In this document: in pieces, positions 18,889-29,139 of the stretch
How the letters are laid out: each line of letters opens with the position of its first letter
Position numbering within the stretch: the stretch's first letter is position 1
Origin: Cryomorphaceae bacterium
Lineage (GTDB): Bacteria; Bacteroidota; Bacteroidia; Flavobacteriales; Schleiferiaceae
Assembly (NCBI GenBank): GCA_007116495.1
Contig: SKIJ01000055.1
Span: 1-64,000, forward strand
Direction of reading: 5' to 3'
Length of the DNA stretch: 64,000 nucleotides
The notes under the pieces: generated by a model
Told to the model about the DNA's origin: nothing
Database searches by the model: none
What the model saw: only the letters and a program-made list of their open reading frames with translations
Translations under genes and position numbers: made by a program

Positions 18889-19416
18889 ATGACAATCAGA
18901 AACAAAATCGCAACCCTTTTTACTGTCATTGCCATCACTTTAGGCAGTGGCTTTCTCAACAATGCTAACGCACAAAAGATTGGGCACGTAAACCTCAATC
19001 AGCTTGTTCGAAGCATGCCTGAGTTCAAACAAGCACAAGAAAACCTCCAGAAATTTCAAGCGAGTCTGGAGAACGAAATAATGGAGATGCAAAAGGAATT
19101 GGAAGAAAAAGCTGGTCGACTTGAGCGCGATCAGGCAGACCTCACGGAACTAGTACGTCAGCGTAAAGTTCGTGAACTGCAGGAAATGCAAGGAAAAATT
19201 CAAGAGTTCATGGGTGAAGCTCAGCAAAACCTTGAGCAACAGCAAGAAAAAGAACTTCAACCCATATACGATCGCGTAGAAAAAGCAATCAATTCTGTTG
19301 CACGTGAAAATGAGTACACATACATTTTAGATTCTTCAGAAGGAAAAACTGTTTTGTATGCCGGTGGAGGTGATGATGTTGGACCTCTTGTGAAGTCTCA
19401 GCTTGGCATTAATTAA
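18889..19416 (+). CDS. OmpH/Skp family periplasmic chaperone (second copy)
   Basis: Signal peptide; KIGHVNLNQLVRSMPEFKQAQENLQKFQ; coiled coil. Confidence 0.9.
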   Translation: MTIRNKIATLFTVIAITLGSGFLNNANAQKIGHVNLNQLVRSMPEFKQAQENLQKFQASLENEIMEMQKELEEKAGRLERDQADLTELVRQRKVRELQEMQGKIQEFMGEAQQNLEQQQEKELQPIYDRVEKAINSVARENEYTYILDSSEGKTVLYAGGGDDVGPLVKSQLGIN

Positions 19417-19445
19417 TGTCATTTTGTTTTATCGTATAAACATAT

Positions 19446-19475
19446 AAAGCAGCGCAATATGCGCTGCTTTTTTTA
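19446..19475 (+). terminator. intrinsic terminator after the skp pair
   Basis: aaagcagcgca-ata-tgcgctgcttt followed by T-tract. Confidence 0.85.
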
Positions 19476-19515
19476 TCTTCGCAAACAGAAAAATCATTTA
19501 TTACGTTTAACAAGT

Positions 19516-20139
19516 ATGATTTTAAAAAAACTGAAAACCCTTAGTCTTATTGGTTTGATTACCGTAAGCTGTTCCCCTATTTCCTACCGGGCGGACAAAC
19601 ACTTAAACGATGAAGAAAAAACTAAGGTAATAGCTAAGATAATTCGCTATCTAGGAAATATACCCAGTGGAGCCAATTACGAAACGCGTTTTGACGAAGC
19701 CTACGATGATCATTACAATCTTGAACGTGAGCACTATGAACTCATTCACTTCTACCCCAAAAAAAACACATATTACATCTACTTTAGTGTTATAAGAAAA
19801 GCCTCCGGAATCGATGAAAAATACGTCGGCACAGCGGGAAAATTTCGCTACGAAAAAGGTACTGTGAAAATGTACGAGGAAGTTTTCCAAACATGGAAGA
19901 TGGAAAAAACAGAGTTACTGGAAAAACTTGATATGCTATTTGAGCGAATGATTTACGGCAGGGACTTAAAACCGTATTATCCGGAAAACTCAGATGGAGA
20001 TCAATTTATAGAATTTCCGAACGAACGCGTGAGCTTTAACAAGAAAAAAGCTATATGGGAAAGCAGTAATAACAATGCATTAAACCCCAGTAACAATCAA
20101 CTGCACAGCGAAACCAAAGACAGCGCCGACAGTAATTGA
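19516..20139 (+). CDS. hypothetical lipoprotein
   Basis: Lipoprotein-like start MILKKLKTLSLIGLITVSCSPISYR (ORF track start 19459 overlaps the terminator). Confidence 0.7.
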   Translation: MILKKLKTLSLIGLITVSCSPISYRADKHLNDEEKTKVIAKIIRYLGNIPSGANYETRFDEAYDDHYNLEREHYELIHFYPKKNTYYIYFSVIRKASGIDEKYVGTAGKFRYEKGTVKMYEEVFQTWKMEKTELLEKLDMLFERMIYGRDLKPYYPENSDGDQFIEFPNERVSFNKKKAIWESSNNNALNPSNNQLHSETKDSADSN

Positions 20140-20212
20140 TAACAATTTCGAAACACTGTTCATGTAAAACTGCGGTAAGTTTACGCCATCATAAAATTGA
20201 AAAAGCTCTTTC

Positions 20213-20896
20213 ATGAATCGCATATTATTAGTTGATGATGAACCCGATATTCTTGAGTTTGTTGGCTACAATCTCAAGAAAGAAGGCTTTGAAGTGCAAA
20301 CAGCTGGCAACGGAAATGACGCTATAGAAGCAGCACGAAATTTTAAGCCCGACTTGATTTTATTAGACGTTATGATGCCGGGATTAGACGGCGTTGAAAC
20401 CTGCGAGCAAATCAGAAACATTCCAGAAATCAAACACACACTTATCGCTTTTCTTACTGCTCGCGGAGAAGATTACAGTCAGGTTGCCGGTTTTGATGCC
20501 GGGGCTGACGATTACATCAGTAAACCCATTAAGCCCAAAATATTAGTCAGCAGAATTAAAGCCCTTCTCAGAAGACTACAACGACCAATCGAAGAAACAC
20601 CAAACGGGAGCTCCATGGTTTTTAATGGACTTGAAATTGACTTAGAAAAGTATCAAGTAAAAAAAGACGGAATTAAAATTGCCATGCCACGAAAGGAGTT
20701 TGAAATGTTAAGTCTATTGGCTTCAAAACCCGGTAAAGTGTTTACAAGAGATGAAATCTTAGAACGCGTTTGGGGAAAAGATGTCGTAGTAGGTGATCGC
20801 ACCATAGATGTCCACGTACGAAAAGTTAGAGAGAAAATTGGCAACAATTACATTCAAACCATAAAAGGAGTTGGCTACAAGTTTGACATAGTCTAA
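20213..20896 (+). CDS. OmpR/PhoB-family response regulator
   Basis: Receiver NRILLVDDEPDILEFVGYNLKKEGF...LLDVMMPGLDG; winged-helix GDRTIDVHVRKVREKIG...IKGVGYKFD. Confidence 0.95.
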   Translation: MNRILLVDDEPDILEFVGYNLKKEGFEVQTAGNGNDAIEAARNFKPDLILLDVMMPGLDGVETCEQIRNIPEIKHTLIAFLTARGEDYSQVAGFDAGADDYISKPIKPKILVSRIKALLRRLQRPIEETPNGSSMVFNGLEIDLEKYQVKKDGIKIAMPRKEFEMLSLLASKPGKVFTRDEILERVWGKDVVVGDRTIDVHVRKVREKIGNNYIQTIKGVGYKFDIV

Positions 20897-20919
20897 TTTA
20901 GCGTTCTAAATTTTTGTAT

Positions 20920-21918
20920 ATGAAAAGACCAACAGGTCTTGCTATCCTCATTACGCTGGTGGGTTTTCTTGCCGGTTTGATGATATATATTCTACATACG
21001 TTTAATATACCTTTATTTTACGCCGTTTCTTTGGGGGTAATTGCCTTTTATGCATGCACCTACGCTTTATTGGATGTTCAACTTTATCGTAGATTAAAAA
21101 TAATTTTAAAAAAAATAGTGCCAGACGAGCCAACTAATCGTCTAGAAGACCCACTAAGTAAGTTGGAAGAGAGTGTTCAATCAATAGAGCGGTTGAGAAA
21201 TAAAGAAATTAAGGTTTTAAAAGACAGAGAGCTCTTTAGACGAGAATTTGTAGGCAACGTGAGTCACGAATTAAAGACACCCATTTTCAATGTTCAAGGG
21301 TATTTATTGACATTATTAGATGGTGCATTAGAAGAACCTAATCTTGCCGAAAAATATTTAAAACGCGCCAATAAAAGTACCGAACGCATCATTAGCATCA
21401 TCAAAGACCTTGACTTCATCACAAAACTTGAATCCGGAGTATTAGACATCAAACGCAAACCCTTTGATATATATGAATTATCTCGGGATGTTTTAGAGCA
21501 AATGGAAGACATTGCCAAAGCAAATGACGTAACGCTCAAAATAAAACACAACATCGACCCCCCTCTCATCGTGAACGGAGAGTACAAACGGATCGAACAA
21601 GTTTTAATCAACTTAATACAAAATGCAATAAAATATGCCAAAAAACCTGATGCTTATGTTGAGATAAACTTAATTGATCAGGAAAAATTGGTACATGTTG
21701 CTGTTACAGATAACGGATTAGGAATTCCAAAAAAAGATCTTCCGCGAATATTTGAACGGTTTTACCGGGTCGATAAATCAAGAACACGAGACGCTGGGGG
21801 GTCGGGTTTGGGTTTGGCAATTGTAAAACACATCATTGAAGGTCACAAGCAAAAAATCCACGCAACGAGTACGGAAGGTGTGGGAACATCGGTGACATTT
21901 ACATTGGAGAAAAAGTAG
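20920..21918 (+). CDS. sensor histidine kinase (PhoR-like, two N-terminal TM segments)
   Basis: FVGNVSHELKTPIFNVQGY; NLIQNAIKYAK; VTDNGLGIPKKDLPRIFERFYRVD; GSGLGLAIVKHI. Confidence 0.93.
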   Translation: MKRPTGLAILITLVGFLAGLMIYILHTFNIPLFYAVSLGVIAFYACTYALLDVQLYRRLKIILKKIVPDEPTNRLEDPLSKLEESVQSIERLRNKEIKVLKDRELFRREFVGNVSHELKTPIFNVQGYLLTLLDGALEEPNLAEKYLKRANKSTERIISIIKDLDFITKLESGVLDIKRKPFDIYELSRDVLEQMEDIAKANDVTLKIKHNIDPPLIVNGEYKRIEQVLINLIQNAIKYAKKPDAYVEINLIDQEKLVHVAVTDNGLGIPKKDLPRIFERFYRVDKSRTRDAGGSGLGLAIVKHIIEGHKQKIHATSTEGVGTSVTFTLEKK

Positions 21919-21946
21919 TTTGATTTGTATCAGTCTAAAGAAGCGT

Positions 21947-23296
21947 CTAATTTACATCGATCTCATTGTTTTTAATCATCCTGTAAATCGTTGACTTACC
22001 AATATCCAAGCGCTTAGCAACTTCCACCACGTTTCCGTTATATTTCTGAAGAAAGAACGAAATGATTCGGCAATTGTAATCTCTTAGGGTACCCTCCTCA
22101 AAGACAACATCGGTGATTTCACTTGTTGGTTTTAGATTGATGTTCTCGGGAGTAATAACGTCATCCTCAGATAAAACCGACGCTAACTCAACGATCGCAC
22201 GCAACTCGCGTACATTTCCAGGCCAATGGTAATTCAAGAGTTTACGTCTGGAATCTACAGAAATTGTTTTACGATCAATTTTATTGTCTTTATTAAACGC
22301 ATCTAGAAAGTAATTGGCCAACAATAATACATCGTTTCCACGCTCGCGCAACGGTGGAAGCTCGATAGGAAGCCCCAGCAGTCGATAGTATAAATCCTCT
22401 CTAAAACGACCTGATTTAACTTCTTCAGCCAAATTTCGATGTGTTGCTACTATGATACGAACATCAATGGGTATGAGCCTATTACCACCAACTCTGGTGA
22501 TTTCACGTTCCTGCAAGGCTCTCAATAATTTGCTCTGTAAACTTATATCCATCTCCCCTATCTCATCTAGAAAGAGTGTGCCCTTATTTGCCTCTTCAAA
22601 TTTACCATTTCTCGCTTCAACGGCTCCGGTAAAAGCACCCTTTTCGTGGCCAAACAACTCGCTTTCTATCAGCTCATTTGGTATAGCCGCAAGGTTTACT
22701 GCAATAAAGGGACGATTGTTTCGGTTTGAGTTATAATGAATTGCCTTAGCTGCTAATTCCTTTCCCGTTCCAGTTTCTCCGGAAATAGAAACAGTAATAT
22801 TGCTCTTCGTTGCTTTTTTTAACAATTCAAAAATACGCTGCATTGCTGGAGAACTCCCAATAATGTTCTCGAAGTTATAGCGCGAATCAACCTCGTTCAG
22901 AAGTAACTTCAATTGATCTTTTAGTCCAACATTTTCCCGAACTCGATTAACTATGCTCCATAAACGATCCTTGGTATCGTCATCTTTAACCAAGTAATCA
23001 TACGCACCCTTCCTGAGAAGCTCTACCGCAGTTGATACATTTTCCTGCCCTGAAATCACTACTAGGGGCACATTATCCCAACGAGATAATAACTTCTCCA
23101 TCAGAGATATACCATCTATATCCGGAAGACTATAATCCAAGGTGATTAAGTCGGGGCTACCAATATTACTTTGAAGTACATCTTTACCGTTGGTAAATAT
23201 TTCAACATCATTATCGTTGTTTAACAGTAAGTGATGCTTGAGATATCTTGCGTAAAATAGATCATCTTCGATGACAAAAACTTTGAGTAGAGACAT
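21947..23296 (-). CDS. sigma-54-dependent response regulator (NtrC family, with HTH)
   Basis: Receiver domain; GETGTGKELAAKAIH; ESELFGHEKGAFTGA; GNVRELRA; C-terminal NGNVVEVAKRLDIGKSTIYRMIK. Confidence 0.94.
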   Translation of the reverse strand: MSLLKVFVIEDDLFYARYLKHHLLLNNDNDVEIFTNGKDVLQSNIGSPDLITLDYSLPDIDGISLMEKLLSRWDNVPLVVISGQENVSTAVELLRKGAYDYLVKDDDTKDRLWSIVNRVRENVGLKDQLKLLLNEVDSRYNFENIIGSSPAMQRIFELLKKATKSNITVSISGETGTGKELAAKAIHYNSNRNNRPFIAVNLAAIPNELIESELFGHEKGAFTGAVEARNGKFEEANKGTLFLDEIGEMDISLQSKLLRALQEREITRVGGNRLIPIDVRIIVATHRNLAEEVKSGRFREDLYYRLLGLPIELPPLRERGNDVLLLANYFLDAFNKDNKIDRKTISVDSRRKLLNYHWPGNVRELRAIVELASVLSEDDVITPENINLKPTSEITDVVFEEGTLRDYNCRIISFFLQKYNGNVVEVAKRLDIGKSTIYRMIKNNEIDVN

Positions 23297-23372
23297 TTTA
23301 AGTGAGTGAAGTATGAAAAATCAAAAGTAACCAAAAAAAACAAAAAAGCAAAGAATTGTATGCCAACTTTCA

Positions 23373-23380
23373 TACCTTTG
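23373..23380 (+). promoter_or_regulatory. -7 element TACCTTTG upstream of transketolase gene
   Basis: TAnnTTTG match 23 nt upstream of the ATG at 23404. Confidence 0.4.
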
Positions 23381-23403
23381 TGGCTCTTTACTAAATTACC
23401 TTT

Positions 23404-24252
23404 ATGAATTCATCCTTGCAGGAATCAATTGAACTAACACACCAAGTACGACGCGATATTGTTCGCATGGTACATGCAGTAAATTCAGGCCATCCGGGCG
23501 GATCTTTAGGCTGCACAGAATTTTTTGTTGCCCTTTACCGGCACATAATGACACACCATACAGATTTTGATATGGATGGTGTTGGAGAAGACCTATTCTT
23601 TTTATCCAACGGACACATATCCCCTGTATACTATAGTATTTTAGCAAGATCAGGGTATTTCCACATAAATGAACTAAATACATTTAGAAAAATTAATTCC
23701 CGACTACAAGGTCACCCCACAACCCATGAAGGTTTACCGGGCGTGCGCATTGCCTCGGGATCTCTTGGTCAAGGGATGTCGGTAGCCATTGGCGCAGCTC
23801 TTGCAAAAAAGCGTCACAAAGACGACAAACTGGTGTTTACACTTCACGGTGATGGCGAACTTCAAGAGGGTCAAATTTGGGAAGCAGCAATGTATGCTGG
23901 GGCAAACAAAATCGACAATCTCATATCGACGATTGATGCCAATGGGCGTCAAATAGATGGCGATACGGAAGACGTTCTCGACCTGGGCAACATTGGTGAT
24001 AAATTTGCCGCCTTCGGTTGGGAAGTTGTTCACATTCCGGCAGGCAACGATTTAAAAGCCGTTGTCGACGGTCTCACCAAAGCCATTGACTTATCCGGTC
24101 GTGGAAAACCTGTGGTCGTTGTGATGCGAACAGAAATGGGTGCCGGAGTAGATTTTATGACAGGTACTCATAAGTGGCATGGTGTGGCCCCAAACGACGA
24201 GCAGTTGGAAAACGCATTGGCACAACTACCGGAAACACTTGGTGATTATTGA
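23404..24252 (+). CDS. transketolase, N-terminal (TPP-binding) subunit
   Basis: NSGHPGGSLGCTEFFVALY; GSLGQGMSVAIGAALAKK; LHGDGELQEGQIWEAAMYAG; length ~282 aa = N-terminal half only. Confidence 0.93.
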   Translation: MNSSLQESIELTHQVRRDIVRMVHAVNSGHPGGSLGCTEFFVALYRHIMTHHTDFDMDGVGEDLFFLSNGHISPVYYSILARSGYFHINELNTFRKINSRLQGHPTTHEGLPGVRIASGSLGQGMSVAIGAALAKKRHKDDKLVFTLHGDGELQEGQIWEAAMYAGANKIDNLISTIDANGRQIDGDTEDVLDLGNIGDKFAAFGWEVVHIPAGNDLKAVVDGLTKAIDLSGRGKPVVVVMRTEMGAGVDFMTGTHKWHGVAPNDEQLENALAQLPETLGDY

Positions 24253-24260
24253 TGGAATAG

Positions 24261-24291
24261 TTGTGCACCCGTTAATCCGGGCTTATCTTTG
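24261..24291 (+). promoter_or_regulatory. Bacteroidota-type promoter TTG-N20-TATCTTTG for dnaX
   Basis: TTG at 24261-24263, TATCTTTG at 24284-24291, ATG at 24297. Confidence 0.6.
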
Positions 24292-24296
24292 TGCAT

Positions 24297-26078
24297 ATGG
24301 AACCTTTTGTTGTATCGGCCAGAAAATACAGACCTCAAGCATTTGATAGTGTGGTGGGTCAACAGCACATCACAACGTCGCTTTTAAATGCTGTAAACAA
24401 TGACCAACTCGGTCAAGCGCTTCTTTTTACAGGCCCCAGAGGTGTTGGAAAAACAACATGTGCGCGTATACTCGCAAAAATCATCAACCGACAGTCTGAA
24501 GACGACCAAACCGATTACGCCCTCAATGTATTCGAATTAGATGCGGCCTCAAACAACTCTGTAAATGATGTTCGCGAATTAACCGATCAGGTTCGCTTTG
24601 CACCACAGGTCGGTCGCTACAAAGTCTACATCATCGATGAGGTACACATGTTGTCGCAAGGTGCTTTTAATGCGTTTTTGAAAACGCTAGAAGAACCACC
24701 TGAGCACGCCATATTTATTTTGGCCACCACCGAAAAACACAAAATTCTACCTACAATCCTCAGTCGATGTCAAATTTACGACTTCAGAAGGATTACCGTT
24801 GATGATATCAAGCAGCACCTCGTATACGTCGCTGAGCAAGAAGGAGTTCAAACAGACCATCAATCGCTTCACCTCATTGCTCAAAAAGCCGATGGCGCAT
24901 TGCGAGATGCGTTGTCAATTTTTGATCGCGTTAGCTCCTTCACGCAAAAAAACATCACGATTGACGCAACAACAGAGTTGCTTAATGTTCTCGACTACAG
25001 TTATTATTTTAGGATTACCGATGCCCTGTTGGCAAACGATGACGTATCGGCAATCACCATTCTATCTGAAATCGTAGAACGTGGATTTGACAATCATTTG
25101 TTTATCGGAGGATTAGCTTCACATTTGCGCAATGTGTGGATGTGCAAAGACAACCGAACACTGCACTTACTAAACGCTTCTAAAGACTTGGAACAGATGT
25201 ATGCCAGTCAAGCAGCAAAGTGTACGTCAGAATGGTTGGTTTACGCGCTTAAGCTTCTGCAGGACGCAGACTTAAATTACAAACGATCGCAAAACGCGCA
25301 ATTACTTACCGAACTCACGGTACTTCGTTTGGCCCACAGCGGACAAAACGAAGAAAAAAAAAATGACAAACCACCGGTAAAACAAGCCAACACCGTTACG
25401 GCAAATACATCACAACCCAATACAGCAGAATCCCCTACCCCAAAGCCTGTACCCTCTCCATCTCAACAGGTAGAACAGGCAGTAATTAATGACGACAAAT
25501 CAAATCCACCTAAAGAACGCAATGTTGCTTCTGAACCACTCGCCAAACACGAGCCATCGGTACAAGAAAAGCCTAAACGTGAATCTTCAAAAGCAGATAT
25601 AAGTACACCCAAACCGCGAAGAGGGTTTTCCATATCATCAAGAATACAAACTGCTGGTGAAGCAAAAAAAGAAGAAACAAAAAACGAAACCGTAGCCAAA
25701 AGTGAAGGCTTTAGCTTAAATGCTGACCACTTGCAGCAATTCTATCGCCTGTTTGTACAGTCTAAAAATGATGGCAATCATACACTTTTGTACAACATGC
25801 TGCAATCTTTAAAGCCCGAAAAGCGTGGGGATTACGGCATTCAATTTACCTTACACTCCGAAACCCAACGCAACATTTTACTGGAGTGTCAATCAGAAAT
25901 GATGGCCTTTTTAAGAGAAAAGCTCGGGCATGGCGCAATTGAGCTTATCATTGACGTGGTACAAGCAGAACCAGGTAACAGCGTAAAAAGCCCAAAAGAA
26001 AAACTTTCCTCACTCATTGAAAAACAACCATTAACCCAAACGCTTATCGATAAGCTAGACCTAAAACTCGATTATTAA
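24297..26078 (+). CDS. dnaX: DNA polymerase III subunit gamma/tau
   Basis: [84 protein letters not shown]. Confidence 0.96.
   Translation: MEPFVVSARKYRPQAFDSVVGQQHITTSLLNAVNNDQLGQALLFTGPRGVGKTTCARILAKIINRQSEDDQTDYALNVFELDAASNNSVNDVRELTDQVRFAPQVGRYKVYIIDEVHMLSQGAFNAFLKTLEEPPEHAIFILATTEKHKILPTILSRCQIYDFRRITVDDIKQHLVYVAEQEGVQTDHQSLHLIAQKADGALRDALSIFDRVSSFTQKNITIDATTELLNVLDYSYYFRITDALLANDDVSAITILSEIVERGFDNHLFIGGLASHLRNVWMCKDNRTLHLLNASKDLEQMYASQAAKCTSEWLVYALKLLQDADLNYKRSQNAQLLTELTVLRLAHSGQNEEKKNDKPPVKQANTVTANTSQPNTAESPTPKPVPSPSQQVEQAVINDDKSNPPKERNVASEPLAKHEPSVQEKPKRESSKADISTPKPRRGFSISSRIQTAGEAKKEETKNETVAKSEGFSLNADHLQQFYRLFVQSKNDGNHTLLYNMLQSLKPEKRGDYGIQFTLHSETQRNILLECQSEMMAFLREKLGHGAIELIIDVVQAEPGNSVKSPKEKLSSLIEKQPLTQTLIDKLDLKLDY
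25354..25363 (+). promoter_or_regulatory. A10 homopolymer, candidate recoding/slippage site within dnaX
   Basis: gaa gAA AAA AAA AAt gac; one extra A (or -1 shift) yields ...E-K-K-K-TGA stop immediately after the tract. Confidence 0.65.
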
Positions 26079-26094
26079 TTCAACCAATAAAAAC

Positions 26095-27324
26095 ATGCAA
26101 AAAATACATGTAGCAAATCCCGTTGTTGAACTCGACGGAGATGAAATGACGCGAATCATTTGGAGCTTTATCAAAGACAAATTAATACTTCCTTATGTTG
26201 ACTTAGATATTAAGTACTATGACTTAGGAATGGAGAGTCGCGATAAGACCGATGACCAAATTACCGTTGACGCAGCGAATGCCATTAAGACGTACAACGT
26301 AGGTATTAAGTGCGCAACCATAACACCGGACGAAGGTCGTGTAGAAGAGTTTAAGTTGAAAAAAATGTGGCGCTCACCCAACGGAACCATTAGAAACATT
26401 TTGGGTGGAACTGTTTTTCGTGAGCCCATCATTTGCTCCAATGTTCCTCGTTTGGTTACCACTTGGAACAAACCCATCGTGATTGGTCGCCACGCCTTTG
26501 GCGATCAGTATCGCGCAACCGATAGTGTGATTGAAGGTAAAGGTAAATTAACAATGACCTTCACTCCAGAGGATGGAAGTGAACCCCAAACATTTGAGGT
26601 TTACAACTTTGAAGGTGGTGGTGTTGCTATGAGCATGTACAACACAGATGAATCCATTTATGGATTTGCGCGTTCCTGCTTCAACATGGCGTACGAAAAG
26701 AAATGGCCACTTTATTTAAGCACCAAGAACACCATTCTAAAAAAATACGATGGACGCTTTAAGGACATCTTTGAAGACGTGTATCAAAACGAATTTAAAG
26801 CACAGTTTGATAAAGAAGGGCTGGTGTACGAACACCGTCTCATCGACGACATGGTTGCCTCGGCTCTCAAATGGGAAGGCGGTTTTGTATGGGCGTGTAA
26901 AAATTACGATGGCGATGTGCAATCCGACACCGTTGCTCAGGGCTTTGGCTCACTTGGACTGATGACGTCGGTATTGATTACACCTGATGGAAAAACCTTA
27001 GAAGCTGAAGCAGCACACGGTACGGTGACTAGACACTACCGCCAACACCAAGAAGGCAAAAAAACATCAACCAATCCAATTGCGTCTATTTTTGCTTGGA
27101 CACGTGGCCTTGCACACCGCGGAAAACTAGATGGAAATCAAGCGCTCATCGACTTTTCAAAAACACTTGAAAGCGTATGCATTGACACCGTTGAAAAAGG
27201 TCTAATGACCAAAGATCTCGCGCTTTGCATTCATGGAAATGACATGAAGCCCGAGCACTACCTCAACACCGAATCGTTTTTAGAGGCTCTTGACGAAGAA
27301 CTCAAAAGCAGACTGGCCAACTAA
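26095..27324 (+). CDS. icd: NADP-dependent isocitrate dehydrogenase
   Basis: [60 protein letters not shown]; ~409 aa homodimeric (eukaryote-like) type. Confidence 0.95.
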   Translation: MQKIHVANPVVELDGDEMTRIIWSFIKDKLILPYVDLDIKYYDLGMESRDKTDDQITVDAANAIKTYNVGIKCATITPDEGRVEEFKLKKMWRSPNGTIRNILGGTVFREPIICSNVPRLVTTWNKPIVIGRHAFGDQYRATDSVIEGKGKLTMTFTPEDGSEPQTFEVYNFEGGGVAMSMYNTDESIYGFARSCFNMAYEKKWPLYLSTKNTILKKYDGRFKDIFEDVYQNEFKAQFDKEGLVYEHRLIDDMVASALKWEGGFVWACKNYDGDVQSDTVAQGFGSLGLMTSVLITPDGKTLEAEAAHGTVTRHYRQHQEGKKTSTNPIASIFAWTRGLAHRGKLDGNQALIDFSKTLESVCIDTVEKGLMTKDLALCIHGNDMKPEHYLNTESFLEALDEELKSRLAN

Positions 27325-27356
27325 TCATGTGAACCGCAAATACGTCTATCTTAGTT

Positions 27357-28061
27357 ATGGCACTCTTGACATTGCACATCGCGTTTATGTTATTTATGCA
27401 ATTCAATGCCAATGCTGCAGATAACATAGAGCCACACGTTTTTGCAAAAAACGATTTATTGGGGAAATTTGAAGCGTCCGGACACCGAGACTTTACTCGC
27501 GTGCCCGGACGTTATTCTTCGCATTCCAATCATTATTTACGTAAAGAGGTTGTAGAAGCCCTAGTCGATATGTGTAAAGACGCTGCTAAAGACGGAGTGA
27601 AACTCAGCGTTGTATCGGCATACCGATCTTACTACCGACAGAAAACCATTTGGAATAACAAGTATAATCGATATACAGGCGAACCTGCCGAGCGCATAGA
27701 ACGAATTTTAGAATACAGCTCAATGCCCGGAACCAGCCGTCACCACTGGGGAACCGATTTTGACTTAAACTCTGTTAACCCTGAGTTTTTTGAGGACGGT
27801 GAAGGAAAACTCATTTATGAATGGTTGAAAGAACATGCTCATAAGTACGGTTTTTTTCAACCATACCAGCCATTTAATGACTGGCGTGACGCAGGTTATT
27901 ACGAAGAAAAATGGCACTGGTCGTACCGCCCTACAGCTGAAAAGATACGGATAGCCTTCCAATACACCATCGACTATGATGATATAACGGGGTTTATGGG
28001 CAGCTCATTAGCACCTGACTTTAATGTGATTGAGCGATACGTGAAATGCATTGAGCGTTAA
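27357..28061 (+). CDS. M15 family metallopeptidase (D-alanyl-D-alanine carboxypeptidase-like)
   Basis: VVSAYRSYYRQ; SRHHWGTDFDLN; EKWHWSY (Zn ligands). Confidence 0.9.
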   Translation: MALLTLHIAFMLFMQFNANAADNIEPHVFAKNDLLGKFEASGHRDFTRVPGRYSSHSNHYLRKEVVEALVDMCKDAAKDGVKLSVVSAYRSYYRQKTIWNNKYNRYTGEPAERIERILEYSSMPGTSRHHWGTDFDLNSVNPEFFEDGEGKLIYEWLKEHAHKYGFFQPYQPFNDWRDAGYYEEKWHWSYRPTAEKIRIAFQYTIDYDDITGFMGSSLAPDFNVIERYVKCIER

Positions 28062-28173
28062 TGCGCTTATGGATTACCATCACTTTTATTCGGACTAAAA
28101 AAGTCCATTCTTTTCTAAAGCTGAACGATTTTTCGCATTTATCTTGCGCATTGAAAATTATGTTTGTCATCCC

Positions 28174-29139
28174 ATGCCGAAAACCTTATTTTTGGTAACC
28201 GTAATGCTCATGTCTTCATTGCTCAACGCACAACAAAACCCTGTGTCGCTTGACCAATGGCATGTAAGGATGAAAAAAGCAGAACCCTTTCCCCACATTA
28301 ATGTCGACATTCTAAAACACGCAGCTTTTGGAGAGGATGAGCTAAATTGGTTTTCGCTAAGAGAAACACCGGCAGTACGCTACGGACTCACCATTAACGA
28401 CTCTGTAGACGAACGTCGTCACCCCTATTTGGCTTCCATTGCCTTTGAACGAATGAAGATAGACGCAAGTTGTGAAGTTAAAATCATTGATGTTAATATC
28501 CCGGAAAAGTACCAAGACGCTCTGACCAATAAACTCAACGAAGATCATTGGATTCCCGTGAAAACACGCGGACCGGTCTCCATTGATGACATTGCAAAGC
28601 ACTCAAATGCGACAAACCTAAGTTGGAAACGTGCAAACTTACACCTACTCCACCTTTACGTGCCAAGTCAAGAAACACATCTCTTTGTTCCATCTTACGA
28701 GCGCAATCAAATTGATTCCATCATTGAAATGATCAAAGAATCAAAAAAAGAAGAGGAATCACCTAAACCGGATAACATTTACGAAATAACGGTCAAAAGC
28801 GGAGAAAGTCTCTCCGTCATTGCCATAAGAGAAGGGGTTCGCGTCAACGAAATCATACGCTGGAACAAATTGCCAAGTGATCGCATTTACGCCGGTCAAA
28901 AGCTTCTTATATTTGAAGCAGAGCCAAAAGAGAAAAAAAAGGTACAAAAAACACCTATTACCCCATCCAGCACAGAGTCCATTAAGCATGTTGTTACCAG
29001 TGGTGAATCGTTGTGGAGCATAGCCAATCAATATCCCGGTATCAGTCCCGACGATATAAAAGCGTACAACAATCTTCGCGGTGATCGCATCGACATTGAT
29101 CAGGTTTTATTCATCCCTAACGTACCAAGTGATGAATAA
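28174..29139 (+). CDS. exported protein with two C-terminal LysM domains
   Basis: Signal peptide MPKTLFLVTVMLMSSLLNAQ; YEITVKSGESLSVIAIREGVRVNEIIRWN and HVVTSGESLWSIANQYPGISPDDIKAYNNL. Confidence 0.88.
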   Translation: MPKTLFLVTVMLMSSLLNAQQNPVSLDQWHVRMKKAEPFPHINVDILKHAAFGEDELNWFSLRETPAVRYGLTINDSVDERRHPYLASIAFERMKIDASCEVKIIDVNIPEKYQDALTNKLNEDHWIPVKTRGPVSIDDIAKHSNATNLSWKRANLHLLHLYVPSQETHLFVPSYERNQIDSIIEMIKESKKEEESPKPDNIYEITVKSGESLSVIAIREGVRVNEIIRWNKLPSDRIYAGQKLLIFEAEPKEKKKVQKTPITPSSTESIKHVVTSGESLWSIANQYPGISPDDIKAYNNLRGDRIDIDQVLFIPNVPSDE

